Below, in pieces: positions 19,733 to 28,271 of a DNA stretch of 64,000 bases; the stretch's first letter is position 1; the number at the start of each line of letters is the position of its first letter. The translations under genes were made by a program, and so were the position numbers. Origin of the DNA: Pigmentiphaga humi. GTDB lineage: Bacteria > Pseudomonadota > Gammaproteobacteria > Burkholderiales > Burkholderiaceae_B. Under the pieces are notes generated by a model, which had not been told where the DNA came from, ran no database searches, and worked only from the letters and a program-made list of their open reading frames with translations. Location: positions 186,001-250,000 of the forward strand of contig NZ_UWPJ01000005.1 of the NCBI RefSeq assembly GCF_900606115.1. Direction: 5' to 3'.

Positions 19733-20854
19733 ATGAGCCTGCCCCTGAATCCCCCGTTCCGTGCCGACCACGTCGGCAGCTTCCTGCGCCCCGCCTACCT
19801 GCTCGACGCGCGCGAGCGCCGCGCCAAGGGCGAGATCACGGCCGAGGAACTGCGGCGCGTCGAAGACCGCGCCATCGCCGAAATCGTCAAATTCCAGGAA
19901 GACGTCGGCCTGAAGAGCATCACCGACGGCGAATTCCGCCGCACCTACTTCCACGTCGACTTCCTGCGCCAGCTCGGCGGCGTCTCCAGCGGCGAACCGG
20001 TGGCCGTCCAGCGCCCCGACGGCAAGGCCGAACTGGCCCCGCCCGTCATCACGGTCGTGGACAAGGTCCGCCACGTCGCCGACATCCAGCGCGCCGACTT
20101 CGAATATCTGCAAAGCCAGCTGGCCCCCGGCAGCGTCGGCAAGGTCGCCATACCCTCGCCCACCATGCTGCACTTCCGCGGCGGCCGTGCCGGCATCAGC
20201 GCCCAGCACTACCCCGAGCTGGAGCCCGACTTCTACGACGACGTCGCCCGCGCCTACGGCGACGAACTGAAATCGCTGGCGGCGGCGGGCTGCCGCTACG
20301 TGCAGCTCGACGACACCAACCTGGCCTATCTCTGCGACGCCAGAATGCGCGCCGCGGCGACCAGCCGGGGCGACGATCCCGACGAACTGCCGCACCGCTA
20401 CGCCCGTTTCATCAACAAGGTGGCGGCCTACAAGCCGGAAGGCATGGTGCTCGCCATCCATCTGTGCCGCGGCAACTTCAAGAGCACCTTCGCCGCCAGC
20501 GGCGGCTACGAACCGGTGGCCGAGGCGCTGCTGGCCGAAATGGACCTCGACGCCTACTTCCTCGAATACGACGACGACCGCAGCGGCGACTTCCGCCCGC
20601 TGCGCTTCCTGCCCAAGGGCAAGATCGCGGTGCTGGGCCTGGTCAGCACCAAGTTCGGCGAGCTGGAAACCAAGGACGACCTCAAGCGCCGCATCGACGA
20701 GGCTGCCCGCTACGCCCCCCTCGAACAGCTCGCCCTGTCGCCGCAGTGCGGCTTCGCCAGCACGGTGCACGGCAACGACATCGCGGTGGCGGCCCAGCGC
20801 GACAAGCTCAAGCTGGTCCTGGATACGGCGCGCGAAGTCTGGGGCGACGCCTGA
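19733..20854 (+). CDS. Short MetE-like methyltransferase (cobalamin-independent methionine synthase II / YxjG type)
   Basis: The 373-residue protein corresponds to the catalytic C-terminal half of MetE and lacks the N-terminal duplicate barrel. Zn-binding residues are recognisable in AIHLCRGN (His, Cys) and SPQCGFAS (Cys). The start [12 protein letters not shown] is typical of YxjG-type proteins. Members transfer methyl groups to homocysteine or related thiols, but several are not folate-dependent. Position behind metE and the shared promoter motif indicate a role in methionine supply or salvage. No DUF1852 (MesX) gene lies beside it. Confidence 0.85.
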   Translation: MSLPLNPPFRADHVGSFLRPAYLLDARERRAKGEITAEELRRVEDRAIAEIVKFQEDVGLKSITDGEFRRTYFHVDFLRQLGGVSSGEPVAVQRPDGKAELAPPVITVVDKVRHVADIQRADFEYLQSQLAPGSVGKVAIPSPTMLHFRGGRAGISAQHYPELEPDFYDDVARAYGDELKSLAAAGCRYVQLDDTNLAYLCDARMRAAATSRGDDPDELPHRYARFINKVAAYKPEGMVLAIHLCRGNFKSTFAASGGYEPVAEALLAEMDLDAYFLEYDDDRSGDFRPLRFLPKGKIAVLGLVSTKFGELETKDDLKRRIDEAARYAPLEQLALSPQCGFASTVHGNDIAVAAQRDKLKLVLDTAREVWGDA

Positions 20855-20868
20855 GGACAGGACAGGCC

Positions 20869-21537
20869 ATGCCGACGACTCCGACGCACGCACCGCTGCC
20901 GCTGCCCGACGGCCAGAACAAGGTGCTGCTGCACTCGTGCTGCGCCCCCTGCTCGGGCGAAGTCATGGAGGCGATGCTCGCGTCGGGCGTCGACTACACG
21001 ATCTTCTTCTACAACCCGAATATTCATCCGCGCAAGGAATACGACCTTCGCAAGGATGAAAACATTCGTTTTGCGGAGAAATCCGGCATCCCCTTCATCG
21101 ACGCCGACTACGACCGCGACAACTGGTTCGCCCGCGCGCGCGGCATGGAGAATGAACCGGAGCGCGGCATACGCTGCACCATGTGCTTCGACATGCGTTT
21201 CGAGCGCACCGCGCTCTACGCGCATGAGCACGGCTTTCCCGTGATAACCAGTTCGCTGGGCATTTCGCGCTGGAAGAACATGCAGCAGATCAACGACTGC
21301 GGCGCACGCGCGGCGGCGCGCTATCCCGGCCTGGCCTATTGGGACTACAACTGGCGCAAGGGCGGCGGTTCGGCGCGCATGATTGAAATCAGCAAGCGCG
21401 AGGCGTTCTATCAGCAGGAGTATTGCGGCTGCGCATACTCCTTGCGCGACACCAATCTGCACCGCAAAGCCACCGGCCGCGCGCCGATCCGGATCGGGGT
21501 CCAGTACTACGGGCCGGCCGAGGGGGACGGGGAATAG
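20869..21537 (+). CDS. queH: Epoxyqueuosine reductase QueH
   Basis: A 222-residue QueH (formerly DUF208) protein catalysing the last step of queuosine tRNA modification, an alternative to cobalamin-dependent QueG. Conserved Cys residues for the Fe-S cluster and partner metal are present: H22-S-C24-C25-A-P-C28, RCTMCFDMR and [11 protein letters not shown] 20869 lies 14 bp after the MetE-paralogue stop; the open frame further upstream is a shadow of that gene. A cobalamin-free enzyme fits the neighbouring cobalamin-independent methionine synthases. Confidence 0.93.
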   Translation: MPTTPTHAPLPLPDGQNKVLLHSCCAPCSGEVMEAMLASGVDYTIFFYNPNIHPRKEYDLRKDENIRFAEKSGIPFIDADYDRDNWFARARGMENEPERGIRCTMCFDMRFERTALYAHEHGFPVITSSLGISRWKNMQQINDCGARAAARYPGLAYWDYNWRKGGGSARMIEISKREAFYQQEYCGCAYSLRDTNLHRKATGRAPIRIGVQYYGPAEGDGE

Positions 21538-21583
21538 CCGGAAGCGCGTCGGCGCAGGGCGATGCGACAGGCGCCTTCCGCGT

Positions 21584-22558
21584 TCAATCCAGGCGCACTC
21601 CGCTCGCCTTGATCACCGGCGCCAGCCGCTCGATCTCGTTTCTTGCGAAATCCATGACGGCCTCCGGCGGCCCGGGCATGACATCCAAGGCCAGCGCACC
21701 CAGTTGGCTGGACACGGCGGGCTCGCGCAGGACGGCATTGAGTTCGTCGTTCAGGCGCCGAACGACGCCGGAAGGCGTCGCGCCAGGCACGATCAGCGCA
21801 TAGCGCACGGAAAAGTCGAAGTCTTTGTAGCCCAGTTCCCGCAAGGTGGGAACCTCCGGCAAGATGCCGCTGCGCTGGCCGCTCAGCACCGCCAGCGGCC
21901 TCAGCCTGCCAGCGGCGATGAAGGGCTTGGCCGAGGCAACCAGGTCGAACACCGAGGCGATGTCGCCGGCTATCAACGCGTTCAGCGCGGGCGGGCTGCC
22001 CTTGTAGGGCACGTGCATGAGGTCCGCGCTCGCGCGGGCCTTGAACAGCTCCCCGGCAATGTTCATGGCGGTGCCGTTGCCTGCCGAACCGTAGGCCAGC
22101 GAACCTGTGCGGGACGCTTTGACGAATTCGTCCACCGAACGGACCGGCGACTGGGCGTTCACCACCAGCACCAGCGGCGAATAGGCCAGCATGCCGACGC
22201 CGGTGAAGTCCTTGCGGGCGTCATAGACCTGGCGATCGTAAAGCAAGGGATAGAGCACCAAGGGAGTGGTGCCGCCCAGCAGCATGGTGTAGCCATCCGG
22301 CGGCGAGTCGGCCACGTACTTGGCGGCGATGGCGCCGCCGGCGCCGGGCTTGTTCTCGACGACGACAGGCTGGCCGAGCCGGCGTCCGAGGCCGTCTGCG
22401 ACGACGCGGCCCAGGATGTCCGCCGCGCCGCCCGGCGTATAGGGCACCACGAGCTTGACCGGCCTGGCCGGAAAGGTCTGCGCCATCGCGGATGTACACA
22501 GGGCCGCGGCCGCGCCGACGGCGAACGCGATGCCGCGCAGGCAATTCGGGATCTTCAT
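21584..22558 (-). CDS. Bug/TctC-family periplasmic solute receptor
   Basis: The 324-residue protein has a signal peptide ending at SAMAQ and then the Bug hallmark FPARPVKLVVPYTPGGAADILGRVVADGLG, NKPGAGGAIAAKYVA and VPYKGSPPALNALIAGD. ATG 22558 is preceded by AAAGGAGA. It is the last gene of a minus-strand cluster behind the flavin reductase, cupin and hydrolase genes, so its ligand is probably the substrate of that pathway. Confidence 0.93.
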   Translation of the reverse strand: MKIPNCLRGIAFAVGAAAALCTSAMAQTFPARPVKLVVPYTPGGAADILGRVVADGLGRRLGQPVVVENKPGAGGAIAAKYVADSPPDGYTMLLGGTTPLVLYPLLYDRQVYDARKDFTGVGMLAYSPLVLVVNAQSPVRSVDEFVKASRTGSLAYGSAGNGTAMNIAGELFKARASADLMHVPYKGSPPALNALIAGDIASVFDLVASAKPFIAAGRLRPLAVLSGQRSGILPEVPTLRELGYKDFDFSVRYALIVPGATPSGVVRRLNDELNAVLREPAVSSQLGALALDVMPGPPEAVMDFARNEIERLAPVIKASGVRLD

Positions 22559-22587
22559 GTTGTCTCCTTTCTTCGTATGGCGGCCGG

Positions 22588-23244
22588 TCAACCGCTGGTG
22601 GCGGGCACGCCGGGGATGTCGGGGCGCCCCATCTGGAACCGGTCGGTCACGCGTGTGTACATGCCGGCGCCTTCCAGCCGGCCGATCGGGGCCAGCCGCG
22701 CGGCATCAACGTAGAACCTGGCCGGATCCACGATGCCTTGGCGGTAATGCATCATGACCACCTCGCCGATCACGAGACGGTTGGGCCGGCGGCCCACTTC
22801 GATGATGTCGATCAGCCGGCACTCGAACTGGGCCGGGCACTCCACCAGCCGGGGCGGGCGCACCTTGACCGACGGCGCGGTGCGCAGCCCGGCGAAGTCG
22901 ATCTCGCTGGTGTCCGGCGGAAAATCCGCCGAACAGACGTTCATCTTCTCCTTCACGCCCTCGTCCACGATATGGACGACGAACTCCGGCACGCGCTCGA
23001 GGTTCCGGCCGGTGTCCTTGACCTCCCCGGCGCGCGGCGTCAGGGAGAACATCAGCATGGGCGGATCGACGCCGATCATGTTGAACAGGCTGAAGGGCGC
23101 CGCATTGGCCACGCCGTCGGCGCCCAGCGTCGTCACCAGCGCGATGGGACGCGGGATGATGGTGCCGCTCATCAGCTTGTACTGCTGCTTGGGGTCCAGC
23201 GCATCCGGATCGAAGGAGGCCATGTCAGCTTCCGGCATGTTCAT
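22588..23244 (-). CDS. Flavin reductase-like, FMN-binding split-barrel protein
   Basis: The 218-residue protein belongs to the flavin reductase-like (DIM6/NTAB) family. The start of the fold, KLMSGTIIPRPIALVTTLGADGVANAAPFSLFNMIGVDPPMLMFS, is characteristic. Members reduce FMN with NAD(P)H or bind FMN as oxygenase partners. ATG 23244 has a good AAGGAGA seven bases upstream and overlaps the cupin gene by 20 bp; ATG 23223 is an alternative with a one-base gap. No oxygenase component is directly adjacent apart from the cupin. Confidence 0.86.
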   Translation of the reverse strand: MNMPEADMASFDPDALDPKQQYKLMSGTIIPRPIALVTTLGADGVANAAPFSLFNMIGVDPPMLMFSLTPRAGEVKDTGRNLERVPEFVVHIVDEGVKEKMNVCSADFPPDTSEIDFAGLRTAPSVKVRPPRLVECPAQFECRLIDIIEVGRRPNRLVIGEVVMMHYRQGIVDPARFYVDAARLAPIGRLEGAGMYTRVTDRFQMGRPDIPGVPATSG

Positions 23245-23833
23245 CGGCCGTCTCCTTGCCTATCGTGAACTTCCAGCCGGCCGCCTCCAGCCGGGACACG
23301 GTCTCGGGCCCGAAGCGGGACGCGATCTTCTCCGCCGTGGCGGGATCGCGGTCGATGTCGTCGAACCGGTCGCGTTCGCCCTGCACGATCACGAGCAGGT
23401 GCGCATCCTGGTCCGATGCATTCTCGAAGCGGCGCGTGACGCCGGACGGCACCGCGATCAGGTCCAGGTGCTCCAGCACCGTGCTTTCCTCCCCATGGTC
23501 GCCCCACTGGATCAGCCATCGGCCGGTCAGGCACATGAAGGTCTCTTGGGTGTGATAGTGCACGTGCAGCCCCGGCCCCTGCCCGGGCGGGCAGGTGACG
23601 ATGCCCAGCCGGAAGACGCCGGCGTCGCCGCCCTCGACGGCCGGCTTGGGCGAAATCTGCCCGGGCAGCGGACCGGGGGACATAACGTTGAACGTGGCCT
23701 TGGCCGTGATCATTTCCATGACCTCTTGAGGCAGGCCCAGTTTTTCCTGGATGCGCGCCTTGGTGGAGACCAGGTCCTTGAACCTGGCGATGCGGTTTTG
23801 CATCTCTTCCTGCGTAGGGGTGTATCGCTTCAT
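23225..23833 (-). CDS. Single-domain cupin protein (possible ring-cleavage or oxygenase role)
   Basis: A 202-residue protein with one clear cupin motif, GLHVHYHTQETFMCLTG, supplying the usual two His and a Glu of the metal site, and a second motif region with PSGVTRRFENAS. A helical N-terminal extension (MQNRIARFKDLVSTKARIQEKLG) precedes the barrel. ATG 23833 overlaps the hydrolase stop as ATGA. Such cupins in catabolic operons include dioxygenases and isomerases, but the reaction cannot be assigned from sequence. Confidence 0.78.
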   Translation of the reverse strand: MKRYTPTQEEMQNRIARFKDLVSTKARIQEKLGLPQEVMEMITAKATFNVMSPGPLPGQISPKPAVEGGDAGVFRLGIVTCPPGQGPGLHVHYHTQETFMCLTGRWLIQWGDHGEESTVLEHLDLIAVPSGVTRRFENASDQDAHLLVIVQGERDRFDDIDRDPATAEKIASRFGPETVSRLEAAGWKFTIGKETADEHAGS

Positions 23834-24744
23834 GATGGAGAAGTTTCCGTAGAAGGTGAATCGAACAGGCGCCGCACTTGCGCCGCCGCCTGCTCCAGGG
23901 CAAGGCGCGCCGGCCACAGCGCGGCCGCATGCATGACGAATGCGTGCGGCATGCCCGGAAATTGCACGAGCCGGCAAGGCACCTCCGCGGACTCCAGGCG
24001 CGCGGCGAGCGCCTGGGCATCGGCCAGGAGAGGATCCTCCTCGCCGCAGCCCAGCCACACGGAAGGCAGTCCCCGCAAATCCTGGCGCAGCGGGACCGGA
24101 CCCGGCACGGCCTCGGGATCCGCGCCGCCGAGATAGCTGCGCCAGACCCATAGTGAATAGGGCCTGGCCCCGGCCTTGGGTCCGCCGCAATTCGGATAGA
24201 ACAGCACGAGGCCGGCCGGCAGCATTTGCCCCTGGTCGCGCAGCGCGAGCGTGGCCGAAAGCGCCAGCGTCGCGCCGGCGGACTCGCCGAAGAATGCCCA
24301 TGCGCCCGCCCGCAGCCCCAGTTCCGCGCCGTGGCGGCCCAGCCATGCCAGCACGCACAGCACTTCCTCCTGCTGGACGGGATAGCAGTGTTCCGGCGTC
24401 CTGCGATAGTCGATGGCCGCGATCGCGCAGCCGGTCAGGACGGCCAGGCGGTGAATGGTGCCCAGGTGCGAGTCGATGCCGCCGGCCCAGAAGCCCGCTC
24501 CCCGCAGAAAAACCAGGCACGGCAGGTTTTCCTGGACCCGGGCGGACACCAGCCGCACCGGGATGTCCCCATGCGGTCCGGACACGGTGTGGTCGTCCGA
24601 CCGGGCCACGTCCGGAACCAGGCGGTTCAGCGCCTGGAAATAGCGCGACTGCTGCTGCCTGGCATCCTCGATGGACATGGCCAGGGGATCGCCGGAGCGT
24701 TGCCCTGCCAGTGTCTGCTGCGCCTGCTGGAACGTCCGATACAT
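23830..24744 (-). CDS. Alpha/beta hydrolase of the hormone-sensitive-lipase type
   Basis: The 304-residue protein has the nucleophile elbow G153-E-S155-A-G157 and the DYRRTPEHCYPVQQEE stretch typical of the HSL/arylacetamidase group. The oxyanion motif HGGG of the family reads R81-G-A-G84 here, an unusual change. ATG 24744 (MYRTFQQ) is chosen; a GTG at 24831 would leave almost no promoter before the divergent LysR gene. Its end is translationally coupled to the cupin. It probably hydrolyses an ester or lactone of the pathway. Confidence 0.82.
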   Translation of the reverse strand: MYRTFQQAQQTLAGQRSGDPLAMSIEDARQQQSRYFQALNRLVPDVARSDDHTVSGPHGDIPVRLVSARVQENLPCLVFLRGAGFWAGGIDSHLGTIHRLAVLTGCAIAAIDYRRTPEHCYPVQQEEVLCVLAWLGRHGAELGLRAGAWAFFGESAGATLALSATLALRDQGQMLPAGLVLFYPNCGGPKAGARPYSLWVWRSYLGGADPEAVPGPVPLRQDLRGLPSVWLGCGEEDPLLADAQALAARLESAEVPCRLVQFPGMPHAFVMHAAALWPARLALEQAAAQVRRLFDSPSTETSPS

Positions 24745-24798
24745 GGTCGCCGGAAAGTCGTTGATCACGACCGGATTAGACTCCAGCACACTGGCCCA

Positions 24799-24811
24799 TT
24801 GCCATAGGCAA
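24799..24811. promoter_or_regulatory. LysR box (T-N11-A dyad)
   Basis: TTGCC-ATA-GGCAA is a near-perfect dyad that satisfies the LysR-type T-N11-A rule. It lies 26 bp before the LysR gene start and 55 bp before the divergent hydrolase start. This is the expected place for a LysR recognition site controlling both directions. Confidence 0.62.
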
Positions 24812-24836
24812 CCGCTAATCTCTAAAATCACCGTCC

Positions 24837-25751
24837 ATGGATAATATGGATTTCCGGCTGCTGCGCGCCCTGCTCGTCCTGGTCACCGAGAAAAACGTGA
24901 CCCGCGCGGCAAACCTCCTGGGAATAGGCCAGCCGGCGTTGAGCCAGACCCTCGGCAAGCTGCGCGAGCACTTCAACGACCCCTTGCTCGTCCGCACGCG
25001 CGGCGGCATGGTGCCCACCGACCGGGCACGCGAACTGGAGCGATCCGCGCGGCAGATCCTCGCCGAATACGACCGAATGATCTCGCCGGCCGACCACTTC
25101 GATCCCGCCACCTCGCGCCGGCGTTTCGTCGTGACCATCCCCGAGTATGCCGAGCACATGCTGATGCCTCCGCTGCTGGAGCGCCTGCGCCGGGAGTCGC
25201 CCGACATCCGCATCGAAGTACGCCCTCCCCAGCCGGCCCGGGCCATCGAGCAACTGGAAACGGGCGACCTGGACCTGCGCATCGCCTGGCTGCTGGCGCC
25301 TACGCCGACCCTGCGGTCCATGCCCCTGTTCCAGGATCAGGTCGTTTGCCTGGCGAGCCGCGCCCATCCTTCGATTCAAGACAGCCTCACGGTGGACGAT
25401 TTTCTGGGATGCCCGCACGTGCGTCCGCTGGGCACGGGCAGGCCGACCACGGCCGTCGTGCTGGACGAAGCCTTGGCCCGGGAAGGCCGGAAGTTCGAAC
25501 GGCCTTTCCTGGTGCAGAACTTCCTGACCATACCCGCCATCGTGTCCCGCACCGACATGCTGGCGACCCTGCCGCGCATGCTCGCCCGGGCATTCGCCGC
25601 CCAGTACCCGCTCCAGCTCCTGGAAGTCCCCCTGCGCCTTCCGCGCATCCGCTACGCCGCTTACTGGCATGAACGCAGCCAGAAGGATCCGGGGCATCGC
25701 TGGCTGCGGACCATGCTTCAGCAGGCGGCGCGCGAGCTCGCCAGAAAATGA
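24837..25751 (+). CDS. LysR-family transcriptional regulator
   Basis: A 304-residue LysR protein. The helix-turn-helix lies at residues about 18-45 (KNVTRAANLLGIGQPALSQTLGKLREHF), followed by a substrate-binding domain of the NodD/PnbR-like subgroup (RRFVVTIPEYAEHMLMPPLLERLR). It is divergent from the hydrolase/cupin/flavin-reductase/Bug operon, with a T-N11-A dyad between them, so it very likely activates that operon. The co-inducer is unknown. Confidence 0.9.
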   Translation: MDNMDFRLLRALLVLVTEKNVTRAANLLGIGQPALSQTLGKLREHFNDPLLVRTRGGMVPTDRARELERSARQILAEYDRMISPADHFDPATSRRRFVVTIPEYAEHMLMPPLLERLRRESPDIRIEVRPPQPARAIEQLETGDLDLRIAWLLAPTPTLRSMPLFQDQVVCLASRAHPSIQDSLTVDDFLGCPHVRPLGTGRPTTAVVLDEALAREGRKFERPFLVQNFLTIPAIVSRTDMLATLPRMLARAFAAQYPLQLLEVPLRLPRIRYAAYWHERSQKDPGHRWLRTMLQQAARELARK

Positions 25752-25915
25752 ACGCTGCGTATCAGCCGGCGTTCATCATGGATCTACCGCCGGGGATTGC
25801 CGCTGCGCGCAACGGGACTGCAGCAACCCAGGCTGGTTTTTCCAGATGCGCCATCATGTGCGCACGACGCCCGAGCGGTAAGCTACGGGCTTCACTTCTT
25901 CACGAGAAGCCGAAC

Positions 25916-26401
25916 ATGCACCCGCGCGCCCAAGCGTTGATCACCCAGCTCGGCCTGCAGCCCCACCCCGAGGGCGGCTATTACGGCGAGGTCTTCCGCT
26001 CCGGGCGGCAAGTGCTGCGCCAGCCCGACGGCCTGGCGCGCAGCGCGCTCACCTCCATCTTCTTCCTGCTGCCGCGCGGCGCGACCAGTTGCTGGCATCG
26101 CGTGGCGCATGCGGACGAGGCGTGGCACCACTACGAGGGCGCTCCCGTTGCCCTGCATGTGCTGCTGCCGGGCGCCGCGCAGGCCGAGGCCTGGCTGCTC
26201 GGCCCCATCGGCGATGCCCACCCCGGGGCATTGCCCGCGCGGGTCGTTCCAGCCGATGCCTGGCAGGCCGCACGCCCGCTGGGCGACTATGCTTTGGTAG
26301 GCTGCACCGTCGGCCCCGGCTTCGACTTCGCCGACTTCGCCATGGCGCGCGACCTGTCCGCCGGCGAGCGGCCCGCGGCGCTCGATCCGGCTTTACTCTG
26401 A
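25916..26401 (+). CDS. DUF985 cupin-domain protein
   Basis: The 161-residue protein is a DUF985/cupin_5 member, recognised by LQPHPEGGYYGEVFRSG near the start and SIFFLLPRGATSCWHRVAHADEAWHHYEGAPV in the middle. These proteins have a double-stranded beta-helix fold; their reaction is not established. ATG 25916 gives the family N terminus. A GGCTTC...GAAGCC hairpin lies just before the start. It stands alone, convergent with the hipBA module. Confidence 0.85.
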   Translation: MHPRAQALITQLGLQPHPEGGYYGEVFRSGRQVLRQPDGLARSALTSIFFLLPRGATSCWHRVAHADEAWHHYEGAPVALHVLLPGAAQAEAWLLGPIGDAHPGALPARVVPADAWQAARPLGDYALVGCTVGPGFDFADFAMARDLSAGERPAALDPALL

Positions 26402-26433
26402 GGTTCTTCCGGCGCGATCGCTGGCGCGCCCTT

Positions 26434-27780
26434 TCAGCGCGCCGCACTCCTCAGCTTTTCCGCTGACGTCCGCATACCTGCGGCAATCGCCGCGAACACG
26501 TCTTCCGGAAACTCCGCCGGCAGTCGTCCTCCGGTTTCCTCGATCGCGCCTTCGACCCGCGCCAAGGTCTCCTCGAGCAGCTCTTCCATATCCGCCCCAT
26601 AGCCGCACTCGCGCGCGGTACTGTCGAAATGACGCCGCTGTATTTCCGCCAGCTTGTAGTGCTTGCTCTTGCCCCGCAGAGCCATGGCCAGCTTCAGCTT
26701 CTTGTAGTCCAGCTGGCTGGCCCCCTTGCCGATGATCGGCCATGCCGACAACACGTCGTACAAAGGCGTCAGCCGATACCGGCCTTGCGGCAGCAGATGG
26801 ATGGAGAAGTTCTTGGCGTGCCCATCGGTGGCGGCCAGCAGCCAGAACAGCAGTTGGGCCTGCAAGAGCGTGCGCAGGTCCGCCTCGCGCGTCTCGGAAC
26901 CCGCCAGGATTGCGGCGATCTCCGTCAATCCCGGCCCGCCGTCCGCCTCATACTTCGCATCGGGCCCGACGCCCAGCGCCTGGCAGAAATCCTCCTGCGG
27001 CAGGCGCAGCCAGTAACCGTCTTGGGCAAGGCGGCGATCGAAACGCTCGACGATCAGCACTTTCTGGCTGCCGAACCGGGCGATCTGACACTGGGCCACC
27101 GGCAAGCCGAAAGCCCGCAGCAATTCGATGCACAGCCATTCGTTTTCCACCGAAGTGCGCATGTCCGCCTGGCGATTCCCCACCAATCCCAGCGGCAGCT
27201 TGAAGATATGCGTCGTGGGGGTAGCGCCCAGCGGATGGCACCAGCGGCCCTCGTGCCAGAGCAGTGCGGTTTTTTCCTGTGCGCCGGCGATCGAGATCCT
27301 GAAGTCTTCATTTCCGTCGGATTGGCCGAGCGCCTCGGGCGCCGCCACGGTTCCCTGCAGGATACGTTCGATGCCGGCCTCGTCCAACGGCTCGGCCTCG
27401 ATGCGGCGAATGTCCGGCGGCAGCGCCCCTTCCGGCAACAATTGGACCGCGCCCACACAATCCCTGCCGATGGCTTCCAGCAATTCGAAGGCGTCCGTGC
27501 CGCGCGTGCGAAAGCGTGCCTGAAGGCGCTGCCGTATCCGGTCGCTATCGGGCAGCAAGTTGTCGAAGAAATTGCGGACCGAATCGCCTTTCAGCGCTTC
27601 CTGATCCACCGGGATAGGCAGGGAGAGCGACAGCGGACGGCCCGAGGGCGACGCCGCCCACGCCGGATCGTATGAAAACTCGTCTGCGCCCCGGGCCGAT
27701 ACCCGCCATCGACCAACACGGATGCCGTTGGCCCATACGTCCAGAGCACGGGCATGCGCGCGCCGGCCCACGGCTACCAC
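26434..27780 (-). CDS. hipA: HipA-family Ser/Thr kinase toxin
   Basis: A 448-residue HipA-like protein. The ATP-binding region AGAQEKTALL and the TPTTHIFKLP segment match the HipA N-terminal/kinase core. Catalytic residues are seen in TDGHAKNFS (catalytic Asp/Asn) and LYDVLSAWP (metal Asp). HipA of E. coli phosphorylates glutamyl-tRNA synthetase and causes growth arrest. The start is GTG 27780, overlapping the hipB stop by seven bases, so the pair is translated together. Activity is likely intact because no core motif is missing. Confidence 0.9.
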   Translation of the reverse strand: MVAVGRRAHARALDVWANGIRVGRWRVSARGADEFSYDPAWAASPSGRPLSLSLPIPVDQEALKGDSVRNFFDNLLPDSDRIRQRLQARFRTRGTDAFELLEAIGRDCVGAVQLLPEGALPPDIRRIEAEPLDEAGIERILQGTVAAPEALGQSDGNEDFRISIAGAQEKTALLWHEGRWCHPLGATPTTHIFKLPLGLVGNRQADMRTSVENEWLCIELLRAFGLPVAQCQIARFGSQKVLIVERFDRRLAQDGYWLRLPQEDFCQALGVGPDAKYEADGGPGLTEIAAILAGSETREADLRTLLQAQLLFWLLAATDGHAKNFSIHLLPQGRYRLTPLYDVLSAWPIIGKGASQLDYKKLKLAMALRGKSKHYKLAEIQRRHFDSTARECGYGADMEELLEETLARVEGAIEETGGRLPAEFPEDVFAAIAAGMRTSAEKLRSAAR

Positions 27781-28016
27781 TCGCTCTTGGACGCGGGTGC
27801 CTCGGCCTTGTCCTGCAGCAGCAGGTCCAGGCCCAGCAAACCGGCCAATGCCAGCAGTCGGTCGAGGGTGAAGCTCTCCGGCCTGGATTCCAGTTCCGAC
27901 AGGCGGTTCTGGCTGATGCCCAGCCGGGATGCCACCGCCGCCTGGGACAGTCCCAAGGCTTTGCGCCGGGCAGCCAGCAGGATGCCGACTTGGGAAGGTG
28001 TAGAGACTCTAGGCAT
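27774..28016 (-). CDS. hipB: HipB-type antitoxin, XRE-family DNA-binding protein
   Basis: An 80-residue protein with a single helix-turn-helix (AARRKALGLSQAAVASRLGISQNRLSELES). It precedes hipA in the usual antitoxin-toxin order and overlaps it. HipB proteins neutralise HipA and repress the operon by binding inverted repeats upstream, four of which are visible at 28021-28117. Confidence 0.91.
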   Translation of the reverse strand: MPRVSTPSQVGILLAARRKALGLSQAAVASRLGISQNRLSELESRPESFTLDRLLALAGLLGLDLLLQDKAEAPASKSEW

Positions 28017-28020
28017 GATT

Positions 28021-28117
28021 TCATCGCCATTACCGATGAAATCAGTTTATCGCCAACATCGATAAAATAAAAAATATCGATTTTGCCGATAATTCATGAA
28101 TATCGGTGTTATCGATA
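28021..28117. promoter_or_regulatory. hipBA operator array, four TATCG-N7-CGATA-type sites
   Basis: Four dyads lie just upstream of hipB: TCATCG-N7-CGATGA (28021-28039), TTTATCG-N7-CGATAAA (28046-28066), TATCG-N7-CGATA (28075-28091) and TATCG-N7-CGATA (28101-28117). Centres are 26-27 bp apart, about 2.5 helical turns. The layout mirrors the four hip operators of E. coli, but with a CG core and N7 spacer instead of TATCC-N8-GGATA. Confidence 0.75.
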
Positions 28118-28271
28118 ATTTGGAAAACCGCTTTTCGTGGCCCTTGTCCGGCTCCTCAGCATCACGCCGAGCTTATCCATTAGCTCCGCAGCGCTTTCCC
28201 GAGCCTTCTGCCGCCGCGCGTCAATTTTTCCTCCTGATAGAAACGATCGAGTTCGCCCATCGTCGCCGGCC
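28118..28271. other. Spacer between hip operators and PepSY gene
   Basis: This 154-bp stretch holds no recognisable gene. A possible minus-strand reading frame of 26 codons (28260 to 28180, starting MGELDRFYQEEK and rich in Arg and Lys) is visible, but it has no clear ribosome site. It could be a gene remnant or chance. Confidence 0.3.

Noticed and set aside
25752-25915. N-terminal extension of the DUF985 protein to 25748
   Set aside because: The extension has no family similarity and overlaps the LysR stop; ATG 25916 gives the recognised N terminus.
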